Shown here: one piece after another, positions 1 to 7,785 of the stretch
How positions within the stretch are numbered: the stretch's first letter is position 1
How the letters are laid out: each line of letters starts with the position of its first letter
Assembly: GCA_020850455.1 (NCBI GenBank)
Contig: JADZEQ010000004.1
Span: 62,001-126,000 of the forward strand
Origin: Sphingomonadaceae bacterium
GTDB taxonomy: Bacteria; Pseudomonadota; Alphaproteobacteria; Sphingomonadales; Sphingomonadaceae
Length of the DNA stretch: 64,000 bases
Reading direction: 5' to 3'
Translations under genes and position numbers: made by a program
The notes under the pieces: model-generated
What the model was told of the DNA's origin: nothing
The model's database searches: none
The model's input: the letters and a program-made list of their open reading frames with translations, nothing else

Positions 1-386
1 TGGTCGAACATGGCGACGAAGGGAAAATTGCCGACAATCGAATGTTCATTTTGCAAATCATTGTGGAGGCCAAGCCCCCGGCGCGCCAGATGTTCGCGGA
101 TCACCGCCATCCACAAATTGCTGCCGTCCTTGCCGCCATAGCGCGATGGCGCGGAAAAACGCCAATGCCCTGCCGCATCGGCGCGGCGTGTGGCGGTGCG
201 TAACAAATTTTCCCATTCATGCCGGGGCAGCCCGCCCGCTTCAAAATCGGTGCGCGCCCATTCGCGGCGATGGTCAAAAAAGCGGATATTATCGTCCGCT
301 TGCTCGAGCGGGCGGATCTCTGCCTCGATGAAGGCGTCCAGTTCCGCCAGATAGGCATTAAGGTCATCGCCAAAGGAAAAATCCAT
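1..386 (-). CDS. acyl-CoA dehydrogenase, N-terminal part (cut by window edge)
   Basis: The reading frame starts with ATG at 386 and stays open to base 1, giving 128 residues that begin MDFSFGDDLNAYLAELDAF. The helical N-terminal segment (EAEIRPLEQ, RREWARTDFEAGGLP, FSAPSRYGGKDGSNLW) is what is expected of the N-terminal domain of the acyl-CoA dehydrogenase family, which uses FAD to form an alpha-beta double bond in acyl-CoA. The flavin-binding middle and the catalytic Glu lie outside the window. It is the third gene of a minus-strand set with the phosphotransferase at 1163-2533. In bacteria and in human ACAD10/11 these two activities are paired to phosphorylate and then dehydrate hydroxyacyl-CoAs, so that role is likely here. 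The exact substrate cannot be read from this fragment. Confidence 0.85.
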   Translation of the reverse strand, partial: MDFSFGDDLNAYLAELDAFIEAEIRPLEQADDNIRFFDHRREWARTDFEAGGLPRHEWENLLRTATRRADAAGHWRFSAPSRYGGKDGSNLWMAVIREHLARRGLGLHNDLQNEHSIVGNFPFVAMFD

Positions 387-438
387 GCCACACTCCCCAT
401 AAGTTCGATGCCAAGGCTGCCGTTAAATGCCCCCCAAA

Positions 439-1149
439 TCAATGACTTTCGATAGATTTGATGATGCGGCGTAACCAATTTTGCGCCGCCATGTCCGCGC
501 CAATATCGACGACAAATTCCTGCCCGCGTCCGACACTTTGCAGCCGGTTGCCCGGCAACCAACGCCGCGCATCACCATGAAAGCTAAGCGCGCGCCGCCG
601 ATGCAGCCAATCGGGCACCTGCCACAGGCTGACCGGCCCATCGGGCACCGACAGCCGCAAATCGGGCGATGCATGGCGGGCGCGCCCGCCATCGCCGACA
701 AAAACGATATTATTGCGCCAGCCGGGGTTGAGGAAATGGGGGTGGTGCGGGGCGAAATCGGGCGGCGCATCGCCCGCCGCCACATCGAGCATTTGTTCGA
801 CCCGCATATAGCCGAATATGCGGTGGTGCGCGGCATGGCCATCGCCTGCAAACAGCCCAAAGAACAGGAAGACGTCACCCACCCCAACCCCTTGGTTGGC
901 AAGATGCGCCGATGCTGCCCCTTGCTGCCCAAAGGCAACGCGCCCATCGGCAAAATGGGGATCATGGTGGCATAGCGCCCGGCCGTCGCGCACAAACTGG
1001 CCCAGCCCAAGGTCGCCATATCGCGTGCTGCTGTTGTCATTATGTTGTTTGGCGGGGATCGGCAGGCTGATCGGCCGACCATCGACTATCGGCGATGGGC
1101 CGCCACCCGACCCGCTGTCAAACCCCTTGCGGCTCAGCACCAGCTTCAC
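439..1149 (-). CDS. Nmad3-type putative nucleotide modification associated protein
   Basis: This 236-residue protein opens with MKLVLSRKGFDSGSGGGPSP followed by an I-x-DGR-x-ISLPIP stretch. That opening is characteristic of the Nmad3 (nucleotide modification associated domain 3) family, which was predicted from genome context to take part in base modification; its biochemistry is not established. Further conserved-looking pieces are STRYGDLGLG, the His/Asp-rich CHHDPHF segment, and an FxFFGLF strand near the middle. There is no signal peptide or membrane segment, so it is cytosolic. It sits 13 bp after the phosphotransferase gene and about 50 bp before the acyl-CoA dehydrogenase, so it probably shares their transcript, which is an unexpected place for a DNA-modification protein. 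Family assignment is by recognition of the N-terminal motif only. Confidence 0.7.
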   Translation of the reverse strand: MKLVLSRKGFDSGSGGGPSPIVDGRPISLPIPAKQHNDNSSTRYGDLGLGQFVRDGRALCHHDPHFADGRVAFGQQGAASAHLANQGVGVGDVFLFFGLFAGDGHAAHHRIFGYMRVEQMLDVAAGDAPPDFAPHHPHFLNPGWRNNIVFVGDGGRARHASPDLRLSVPDGPVSLWQVPDWLHRRRALSFHGDARRWLPGNRLQSVGRGQEFVVDIGADMAAQNWLRRIIKSIESH

Positions 1150-1162
1150 GGCTGGCCCAAAC

Positions 1163-2533
1163 TCATCGACCCCAGCGGGTCCGCGCCAACGTCAATCCGG
1201 GATATTTGGGCATATCCTGCCGACATTTGTCGAACGTCCTTTGCCGCAAGCGCGCCAGCAATTTGTCGCTGTGCAGGTCACAACGTCCGGCCAACAGGTC
1301 GGCCGCGAGCGGCGCATCGGCCCATGTGGCGCGCATCGCTGCTTCACGGCGCGCAATGGCCAGCGCATTGACCGCCACCGCCGCCATGAATTTGTCGCGC
1401 CCTTCGGCCTTGGCGCGGACATTGGCAATCAGCCAGTCACTGACCGCGCCGAGCAATTCATCCCCCGTCACTTCACCCTTAGGTGTCGGTGCGCCGCCGT
1501 CGGTCACCGCGATGCGGGCCGCATCGCGCAATTCTTTGGGTAGATCCTCCTCCAACAATAATAAGAGGTCGAGTTCCTGTTCGGCGGTGCGGCGCGAAAT
1601 GACAGCGCGTTCGATGCTGCTGTCCGCCCCGCTGCGCCAATGGCCGCCCATCTGCAGACAGCCGATTGCCCACCATAAGGTGCGATAAATCAACCAATAG
1701 CGAAAGCGCGCCGGGTCCACCACGCGGCCGCCCGCCGCACGATAAGCGGCAAAAAAATCTTGCAAATCCCCCAAGCCAAAGGCCGGACGATCCACCGCGC
1801 TAAAACGCCATACCGTCATGCAGCCATAGGCAAGATCTTCGTGATAATCGCCCAGATGCGCCAATTCCCAGTCGAGCACCGCACTGAGCCGCCCGTCATC
1901 GACCAGCAAATTGCCCAGACGATAATCGCCATGAACAATTGCCCATTCACCCGCAGCCAAGGGGGGCGGCGCATGGTCGATGCACCATTTGAGGGCGAGC
2001 GCGATGACCGGCCGGTCGGCCCCAAAGGCTTCAAAGCTGGCGCGCAACTGGTCGATGGCGCTGGCGACGTCCATGACCGGCAAGCGCACCGGAATCTCGC
2101 TGACGGGAACCGCGTGGATGGCGGCTAGTTCGCGCGCCACATCGCTGAGCAGTGCTTGGTGCGGCGCGGTCAATATCTGTCCCGGGTCGGCGCTGCCCGT
2201 CACATGCGCCATGATATAGCCATCCCCCAGCGCGTCTTCCGCGGTCAGGACATATATGGGTTGGGGCGCGCAAACCCCCGCCGCATGCATGGCGCCAACC
2301 AACGCTGCCTCATCCGCTAGGGACAAAGCGCGTGATGCGCTCCACGCCGCCGATGGACTGCGGCGCAGGACAAAACGGGACTGGCCGGTCGCCGATTGCC
2401 AACCGAGCAACCAGCTTTCCAGATTGGCCCCGCCTGACAGGCGCTGGCAGGCTGCTAGCCTGCCGTCCGGCGCAGCCAATATCTGCCGGAGCAGCGTTTC
2501 AAGCGCCGCGGTAAAGCCTGCTTGGTCGGTCAA
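1163..2533 (-). CDS. phosphotransferase (APH family) fused to a DUF6285-like C-terminal domain
   Basis: This 456-residue cytosolic protein has an aminoglycoside-phosphotransferase/choline-kinase fold over residues 25-330. The Brenner motif HGDYRLGN is at 201-208 and the metal-binding DWE at 221-223. The family members linked to acyl-CoA dehydrogenases phosphorylate hydroxyacyl-CoA intermediates. Residues from about 355 to 450 (LLGAVSDWLIANVRAKAEG, then an Ala-rich helix NALAIARREAAM) resemble DUF6285, which in many genomes is a separate small gene next to the kinase and dehydrogenase. Here the two are one polypeptide. The start codon overlaps the stop of the upstream cytochrome gene by 4 bp, suggesting translational coupling. 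The kinase call is firm; the DUF6285 assignment is by eye. Confidence 0.85.
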   Translation of the reverse strand: MTDQAGFTAALETLLRQILAAPDGRLAACQRLSGGANLESWLLGWQSATGQSRFVLRRSPSAAWSASRALSLADEAALVGAMHAAGVCAPQPIYVLTAEDALGDGYIMAHVTGSADPGQILTAPHQALLSDVARELAAIHAVPVSEIPVRLPVMDVASAIDQLRASFEAFGADRPVIALALKWCIDHAPPPLAAGEWAIVHGDYRLGNLLVDDGRLSAVLDWELAHLGDYHEDLAYGCMTVWRFSAVDRPAFGLGDLQDFFAAYRAAGGRVVDPARFRYWLIYRTLWWAIGCLQMGGHWRSGADSSIERAVISRRTAEQELDLLLLLEEDLPKELRDAARIAVTDGGAPTPKGEVTGDELLGAVSDWLIANVRAKAEGRDKFMAAVAVNALAIARREAAMRATWADAPLAADLLAGRCDLHSDKLLARLRQRTFDKCRQDMPKYPGLTLARTRWGR

Positions 2534-3012
2534 TTCTGGGTCGCCAGATAGGCGATGACATCGGCGCGCGCCTGTGCATCGGCGAGGCGAAAGGTCATTT
2601 TGGTACCGGGAATCATCATCATCGGCGATTCAAGATAGGCAAAAAGCGTATCCTTGTCCCAGACCCGGTGCGATGTCTTGTTCGCCGTCGAGTAACTATA
2701 ACCAGCAACCGTACCCGCGCTACGCCCGACGACGGCGTGGAGGGTCGGGCCGATACCATTTTGCCCCGGGTTGAGCGCGTGGCAGGCGCGACATTGGTTG
2801 AAGATCGTCGCCCCGCGCGTCGCATCACCATGCAGTCCGGCCACCACAAAATCGCCAGCCGGTGCAGCGGGCGCGGCGGGGGCAGTGGGGGCTGCAGGCG
2901 TCGCCGACGCCGTGGGGGTCGCGCCCTGCCCGCCGTCGGCTGGTTTGGGGCCGCAAGCGGCCAGCGCGCCCAGACTAGCGACCAACAATATATGGCTTAG
3001 CGACAATTGCAC
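2530..3012 (-). CDS. lipid-anchored class I cytochrome c
   Basis: The N-terminus MQLSLSHILLVASLGALAAC is a lipoprotein signal with Cys20 as lipidation site. An Ala/Pro-rich flexible linker follows (residues 30-53). The cytochrome domain carries one haem motif, CRACH at 74-78, and a likely axial Met near residue 139 in PGTKMTF. The IGPTLHAVVGR stretch and the C-terminal helix (ADVIAYLATQN) are typical of mitochondrial-type cytochrome c/c2. It is therefore a periplasmic membrane-tethered electron carrier, resembling CycM/c552 types that feed a terminal oxidase, though the partner is not in this window. The gene overlaps the start of the phosphotransferase gene by 4 bp. Confidence 0.9.
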   Translation of the reverse strand: MQLSLSHILLVASLGALAACGPKPADGGQGATPTASATPAAPTAPAAPAAPAGDFVVAGLHGDATRGATIFNQCRACHALNPGQNGIGPTLHAVVGRSAGTVAGYSYSTANKTSHRVWDKDTLFAYLESPMMMIPGTKMTFRLADAQARADVIAYLATQN

Positions 3013-3114
3013 GACCCAGTCCCCTTATCCTAAATATCGGTACCGCTAACAAATATCCCGATGCCGTTCCAGCAGCTGCCCGCCAAATTTTATAGAAACG
3101 ATCGGCATGATCGC

Positions 3115-4725
3115 TCAGCGCAGCAGGCGACGCAGCAAGCCACGGTCAGATAATATCGCCTGCGCGGCATTATGGCCGGGTGCGCCGGTGACCCCGCCGC
3201 CGGGGTGGGTTCCCGCCCCGCACATATATAATCCTTTGATCGGGGCGCGATAATCGCCATGCCCCAAAATCGGTCGCGCTGCCCATAGTTGGTCGATCGA
3301 CATCGCCCCATGCATGATGTCGCCACCGATCAGGCCGAACTTGCGTTCGAGGTCGAGCGGCGAATGAATTTGCGTTGCAATAATCGACCGGCGAAAATTG
3401 GGCGCATGGCGCGTGACGGTATCGATGATCGTTGCAGCCGCCGCATCGCGCGCATCATCCCAGCTCTGACCATCGGGCAATTGTGGCGCGAACTGCTGAC
3501 AAAATAGCGCCGCGACATGCGCACCGGGCGGGGCAAGGCTGTCATCAACCGTGCTCGGCAAGGTCATTTCGACAATCGGTTCGCGCGACCAACCATGGGC
3601 GCGCGCATCGCCAAAGGCACGGTCCATATAATCGAGCGTCGGCGCGATGATGATGCCGGCGCGATGATGGTCGGTGGCTTGACGGCCCGGCAGCACCGAA
3701 AAATCGGGCAGTTCGCTGAGCGCCACATTCATCCGGAAAGTGCCCGACCCCGCCTTATACCCATCCATCCGCCGGGCGAAGTCGGCGGGCAGGTCGCTGC
3801 GTTCGACCAATTGACGGTAGAGCAAGGCCGGGCCGACATTGGCGGCGATGATCGGGGCAAAATGCTCCGTCCCGTCGGCAATCCGCACACCAACCGCCCG
3901 CCCGCCATCGACCAGCAATTTTTCAACCGGCGCGGCGAGCGAAATTTCCACCCCCGCCTCTGTCGCGGCATCGGCCATATATTGGGTGATCGCCCCCATG
4001 CCGCCGATCGAATGGCCCCAAGCGCCCTTTTTGCCATTCACCTCCCCAAAAACATGGTGGAGCAGGACATAGGCCGACCCCGGCGTGTCGGGGCTGGCAT
4101 AATTGCCGACCACCGCATCAAAGCCAAAGGCGGCTTGGATATAGGGGTTTTCAAACCAGCCTTGCAGAAAATCCCGCGCCGACTTCGCAAAAAGGTCGAG
4201 CATGTCGCGCTGCACGGGGAGCGGCAATTGGGCAAGCGCACGCCCCTGTTGCAAGGCGGGCAATAGCGCGCGCCACCCGCCGCCCAAATTGGGTGGGGCC
4301 TGCAAAGCCATGCGGCGCAGCACATCCGCCACTTGCTCGAGCGCGGCTTCATATTGCGGCAGCGCGTCGGCATCGCGCGCGCTGAAACGCGCAAACTCCC
4401 GGCGGGTAGCAGCGGTGCCGCCACCCAGTTTCAGATAACCGCCATCATGTGGAAAAAAATTGGAAATTGGCCGTTCGACCACCCGCCAGCCACGTTCATA
4501 TAGCCGCATGTCGCGGATAATCTTGGGCTGGAGCAGGCTGACGGTGTAGCTGGCGGTCGAATTGCGAAAACCGGGATGAAACACCTCCGTCACCGCCGCG
4601 CCGCCGACGATCGAACGCGCTTCGAGGATGCGAACCTTCAGCCCGGCCCGCGCCAGATAAAATGCACAGACGAGGCCATTGTGCCCGCCGCCAATGATTA
4701 ACGCGTCATAGCGCCGACCCATCAT
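3115..4725 (-). CDS. PYROXD2/phytoene-desaturase-like FAD-dependent oxidoreductase
   Basis: The N-terminus YDALIIGGGHNGLVCAFYLA is a dinucleotide-binding Rossmann motif (GGGHNG at about 12-17), followed by an acidic strand end (ILEAR) as in FAD-binding amine oxidase/phytoene desaturase folds. A C-terminal FAD-contact segment, GLYMCGAGTHPGGGVTGAPG, ends the domain. The 536-residue length and overall pattern fit the PYROXD2 branch of the CrtI superfamily. No carotenoid genes are nearby, so a carotenoid role is not supported and the substrate is unknown. Its ATG overlaps the stop codon of the M20 peptidase gene upstream (ATGA), so the two are probably one transcript. A second ATG lies directly at the next codon. 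Confidence 0.85.
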   Translation of the reverse strand: MMGRRYDALIIGGGHNGLVCAFYLARAGLKVRILEARSIVGGAAVTEVFHPGFRNSTASYTVSLLQPKIIRDMRLYERGWRVVERPISNFFPHDGGYLKLGGGTAATRREFARFSARDADALPQYEAALEQVADVLRRMALQAPPNLGGGWRALLPALQQGRALAQLPLPVQRDMLDLFAKSARDFLQGWFENPYIQAAFGFDAVVGNYASPDTPGSAYVLLHHVFGEVNGKKGAWGHSIGGMGAITQYMADAATEAGVEISLAAPVEKLLVDGGRAVGVRIADGTEHFAPIIAANVGPALLYRQLVERSDLPADFARRMDGYKAGSGTFRMNVALSELPDFSVLPGRQATDHHRAGIIIAPTLDYMDRAFGDARAHGWSREPIVEMTLPSTVDDSLAPPGAHVAALFCQQFAPQLPDGQSWDDARDAAAATIIDTVTRHAPNFRRSIIATQIHSPLDLERKFGLIGGDIMHGAMSIDQLWAARPILGHGDYRAPIKGLYMCGAGTHPGGGVTGAPGHNAAQAILSDRGLLRRLLR

Positions 4726-6101
4726 TGCCCCAAAATATGGGCGAGCGCATAATAATGGTCGATCGCCGCATAAAAGCTGCTGACCCTTATCCGTTCGTTG
4801 AGGCCATGTTCATTCCCCTCCCCCGGTTGTTCGAAAAAGCCTGCCGAACCAAAGGTGGGAATGCCCGCGCCGCGCAAAATATAGCCATCGGTTGCCCCGG
4901 CGATCAGCGACGGGGCGACGGTTACGCCGGGATAGCGCGCCGCAACCGCCCGGGTGATGGCATCGCGCACCTCCGCTGTCAGCTCGGATGCCGGGGTCGC
5001 GCGCGGATGGTCGATAATATCCACCGCAATGTCGGGATTGCCGACAATCTGGCGCAATTGTGCCTGAATATCGGCGACCGATGCGCCGGGAAAGATGCGG
5101 CAATTGATGGTCGCGCTCGCCCTTTGTGGCAGCGCATTTTCCGCATGGCCGGCATCGAGCATGGTGGCAACGCAGGTGGTGGCGATTTTATTGCCCCATT
5201 CGGGGTCGGCGCGCAACACCGCCAAAGCATCGGCATCATCGGGATTTTCGGCAAAGCGGCGCAGTGCCACGCCGACCGCGCCCGGTTCGATCCGCCCCGC
5301 CGCCCCCAGATATTCGCGGGTCAATGCATTGGCCATCACCGGAAAATCATATTGTTCGATTGCCAATAGCCCGCGCGCCAAATCATAAATGGCATTGTCA
5401 GCGCGCGGCGCGCTGCTGTGCCCCCCGCGGTTGCGCACCGTCAGCCGATAGCTGGCATAGGTTTTTTCGGCGGTCTGGATGAAATAGAGGCGCGGTGTCC
5501 CCGCCGCATCCATCAGTCCGCCACCGGCATCGCTGTTGATGGCAAAGGCCGCGCCGCGCAGCCACGGGTGGGTGACCAGTGCATCGGTCGTCGCTTGGGC
5601 GGTTTCTTCGTCGCCAACAAAGGTGAATAATATAGTCCGTTCCGGGCGGAACCCTTCGCGTTGCAAGCGCACCAACGCCGAAAGCAGCGCGGTTACCCCC
5701 GTCTTATTGTCCGAAACCCCGCGCCCGATGAGGAAGCCCCCCTCCTCCCGCACCTGAAACGGGTCATGGTCCCAATCCTCCGGTCGCGCATCGACAACAT
5801 CATAATGGGCAAGGAAGATTATCGGCGGCAAAGCGCTGTTGCGTCCGGCAAGGCGCAATATCACCCCTTCGCTTTCGCCAGCAGGAACCCGCGCAATATC
5901 GTCCGCCGCCAGCCCGGCCGCGCGCGCATGGTTGACGATATAATCGGCGGTGGCGTGCAACTGCCCCTGCCCTTGCGCGCTGCGAAAGGCGACCAGTTCC
6001 CCCAGCATGGCCCGCGCCTCGACCTGATAGGGTGCCTGCTGTGCGCTGATGGGTTGCGCGATCAGCGCTGCCAATGCTGTCAAATAATATGCCCGCCGCA
6101 T
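4722..6101 (-). CDS. secreted M20-family metallopeptidase
   Basis: The ATG at 6101 is chosen because a GGGAAGA ribosome-binding site precedes it and it begins a signal peptide (MRRAYYLTALAALIAQPISA, cleavage after Ala20). An upstream in-frame ATG at 6191 would add 30 residues without such features. The 459-residue product has the M20 zinc site: LAHYDVVD (His99 and the Asp two residues on), GVSDNKTG (Asp131 as bridging ligand) and GDEET (general-base Glu followed by a ligand Glu). A dimerisation domain follows, with RNRGGHSSAPR near its start. The predicted role is periplasmic or secreted hydrolysis of peptides or acyl-amino acids. Its stop overlaps the next gene by 4 bp. Confidence 0.9.
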   Translation of the reverse strand: MRRAYYLTALAALIAQPISAQQAPYQVEARAMLGELVAFRSAQGQGQLHATADYIVNHARAAGLAADDIARVPAGESEGVILRLAGRNSALPPIIFLAHYDVVDARPEDWDHDPFQVREEGGFLIGRGVSDNKTGVTALLSALVRLQREGFRPERTILFTFVGDEETAQATTDALVTHPWLRGAAFAINSDAGGGLMDAAGTPRLYFIQTAEKTYASYRLTVRNRGGHSSAPRADNAIYDLARGLLAIEQYDFPVMANALTREYLGAAGRIEPGAVGVALRRFAENPDDADALAVLRADPEWGNKIATTCVATMLDAGHAENALPQRASATINCRIFPGASVADIQAQLRQIVGNPDIAVDIIDHPRATPASELTAEVRDAITRAVAARYPGVTVAPSLIAGATDGYILRGAGIPTFGSAGFFEQPGEGNEHGLNERIRVSSFYAAIDHYYALAHILGQ

Positions 6102-6244
6102 GAATAATCTTCCCTTAGTTCCATTTCCCCCACCATCACCGATAAGCCGCATGGCTGCAAGCGGTGGAAAAATGGCGGCGGCGACAAGCATGGTTTACCG
6201 ACTATTTACCATTTTGGTGGCAGTAAAGCGCCCAAGCTAATGGG

Positions 6245-7609
6245 ATGTTGCACCTAATGGACACTATGCGCAGGACCGGCGATGGCGCTTCGGATGAGGC
6301 ACCGGGCATCGAAGCCCCCGCTTTGATCGGGCAGGATGAGCGGCGCATGCATGTGCGCGCCTATAACCATTGGGCGATGTTGCTCGATGGGCGCTGCTTT
6401 CCGGCTATTGATGCGCTCGACCTCGACAATCTGGGGGATTTTGGCCCCAATTCGGTGCTGCTCGATTTTACATCGGGGATCGACAATCCGGCGATCGGCT
6501 TTGTGGGGGAGGCGCTGGCATATGAATGCGAGCTCGACGAAAATGTCCAATATATCGCCGATGTCCCACGCGGTTCTTTATTGTCCCGCCTGACCGACCA
6601 TTATCTCCAGATTATCGCCAACCGTGCGCCGATCGGTTTTGAAGCAGAATTCGTCAACGCGCGCGGTGTGACCATCCTTTATCGCGGCGTGTTGCTGCCC
6701 TTCTCCTCCGACGATGATACGATTGATTTCATCCTAGGTGTCATCAACTGGAAACAGGCCGCCGAACCCGCGTTGGCCGAAGCGCTCAACGAAGAAATGG
6801 CTGCCGCAGCAGCGGCCGCACCCTCCCTGCGCCCGACGGTGCCGATCTGGGCGGACGGCCCCGACAGTCCGGAGGATGCAGACACTTATATGCTCGACAC
6901 GCCGCTGCACGCGATGGATGAACCCACCGCTTATGCCGCGTCGGAAGATGGCGATGCGGCCTATGAACTAAGCAGTTTCGACGGCACCTCTGCCTCCATG
7001 GCGGACTGGTTGGCGGAGGCACGCGCACGCGCCGACATGGCGGAACAAGCGCATGTCCGCGGCCACCGCGCGCTCTATGAAGCGATCGCCCATGCTTGGG
7101 GCTTTGGCCGCGCCGCCGCGCAAGAACCCGAAGATTATGCCGAGTTGCTGGCAGAAACAGGCATCACCGCGTCGGAACGCGCGCCGATGACGCCGGTCGT
7201 CAAATTGGTGTTCGGCGCGCAATATGACAAAACGCGCCTCGCCGAATATGCTGCTATCCTCAGCCATGCCGAAAGCGAAAATATCGCACCCGATGCGCTT
7301 GCCGACTATCTGGGCAAGGCCGAAGGGGGCCTGAAAGGTCTGGTCAAACAGATTCGCGCCGCCAAACGCGCTGATGCCCCGCCGCCGCCCGACCGGATGG
7401 AGGGTGTACGCGCCAAATTGCGCCGCGCCGTACCGCTCGCCAATGTCGACCTGCCGTGGGTGGAAAGCGATGGCGAATTTGTCATCCTCGTCGCCCGGCG
7501 CACCTCCAGTGGTCGCCATGATGTCGTCGCGTTGATCGATGGTGAGGATAAGGCACAGGCCGCCACGCTCCGCCAAGCGGCAAAGGCGCTGCCAAAGACA
7601 CGCGGCTAA
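6245..7609 (+). CDS. PAS-domain (PAS_5-like) protein of unknown role
   Basis: A 454-residue cytosolic protein. Residues 35-175 read as a PAS-like sensory domain: AYNHWAMLLDGRCFPAIDALD, DFGPNSVLLDF, PAIGFVGEAL, then PRGSLLSRLTDHYLQI and a final strand IDFILGVINWK. This pattern fits the alphaproteobacterial PAS_5 group. The middle is acidic and low-complexity. The C-terminal part (about 315-450) has a second conserved-looking block, VKLVFGAQYDKTRLAEYAAILS, and ends in a basic helical tail. There is no output domain such as a histidine kinase, diguanylate cyclase or HTH. ATGs occur at 6245, 6260 and 6266, and no clear ribosome-binding site decides between them. It is divergent from the M20 peptidase gene, and NAD-GDH follows 176 bp downstream. 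Confidence 0.7.
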   Translation: MLHLMDTMRRTGDGASDEAPGIEAPALIGQDERRMHVRAYNHWAMLLDGRCFPAIDALDLDNLGDFGPNSVLLDFTSGIDNPAIGFVGEALAYECELDENVQYIADVPRGSLLSRLTDHYLQIIANRAPIGFEAEFVNARGVTILYRGVLLPFSSDDDTIDFILGVINWKQAAEPALAEALNEEMAAAAAAAPSLRPTVPIWADGPDSPEDADTYMLDTPLHAMDEPTAYAASEDGDAAYELSSFDGTSASMADWLAEARARADMAEQAHVRGHRALYEAIAHAWGFGRAAAQEPEDYAELLAETGITASERAPMTPVVKLVFGAQYDKTRLAEYAAILSHAESENIAPDALADYLGKAEGGLKGLVKQIRAAKRADAPPPPDRMEGVRAKLRRAVPLANVDLPWVESDGEFVILVARRTSSGRHDVVALIDGEDKAQAATLRQAAKALPKTRG

Positions 7610-7726
7610 AGCGCTAGCCATAGATACGCTACGGCAAGCGGCAATCTTTGTCGCGCAGACCCTGCTAGGGGTTGAGCCGTGCCAATAAGGGGCGCATAGG
7701 GCATCGATGCAATGCGGCGCGGTAGC

Positions 7727-7754
7727 CCCGTCCGATCTGGCCCGTCCGATCTGG
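7727..7754. repeat. tandem duplication of a 14-bp unit before NAD-GDH
   Basis: The unit CCCGTCCGATCTGG occurs twice head to tail, about 30 bp upstream of the ATG of the glutamate dehydrogenase gene. Both copies are identical. It lies within the untranslated leader or promoter region. Confidence 0.95.
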
Positions 7755-7785
7755 CGGTGGATGCACGCCTAAAATAGAGAGCATC

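Noticed and set aside
3115-4725. Carotenoid desaturase (crtI) call for the FAD oxidoreductase
   Set aside because: The sequence is nearer to the PYROXD2-like branch and no other carotenoid genes are present nearby.
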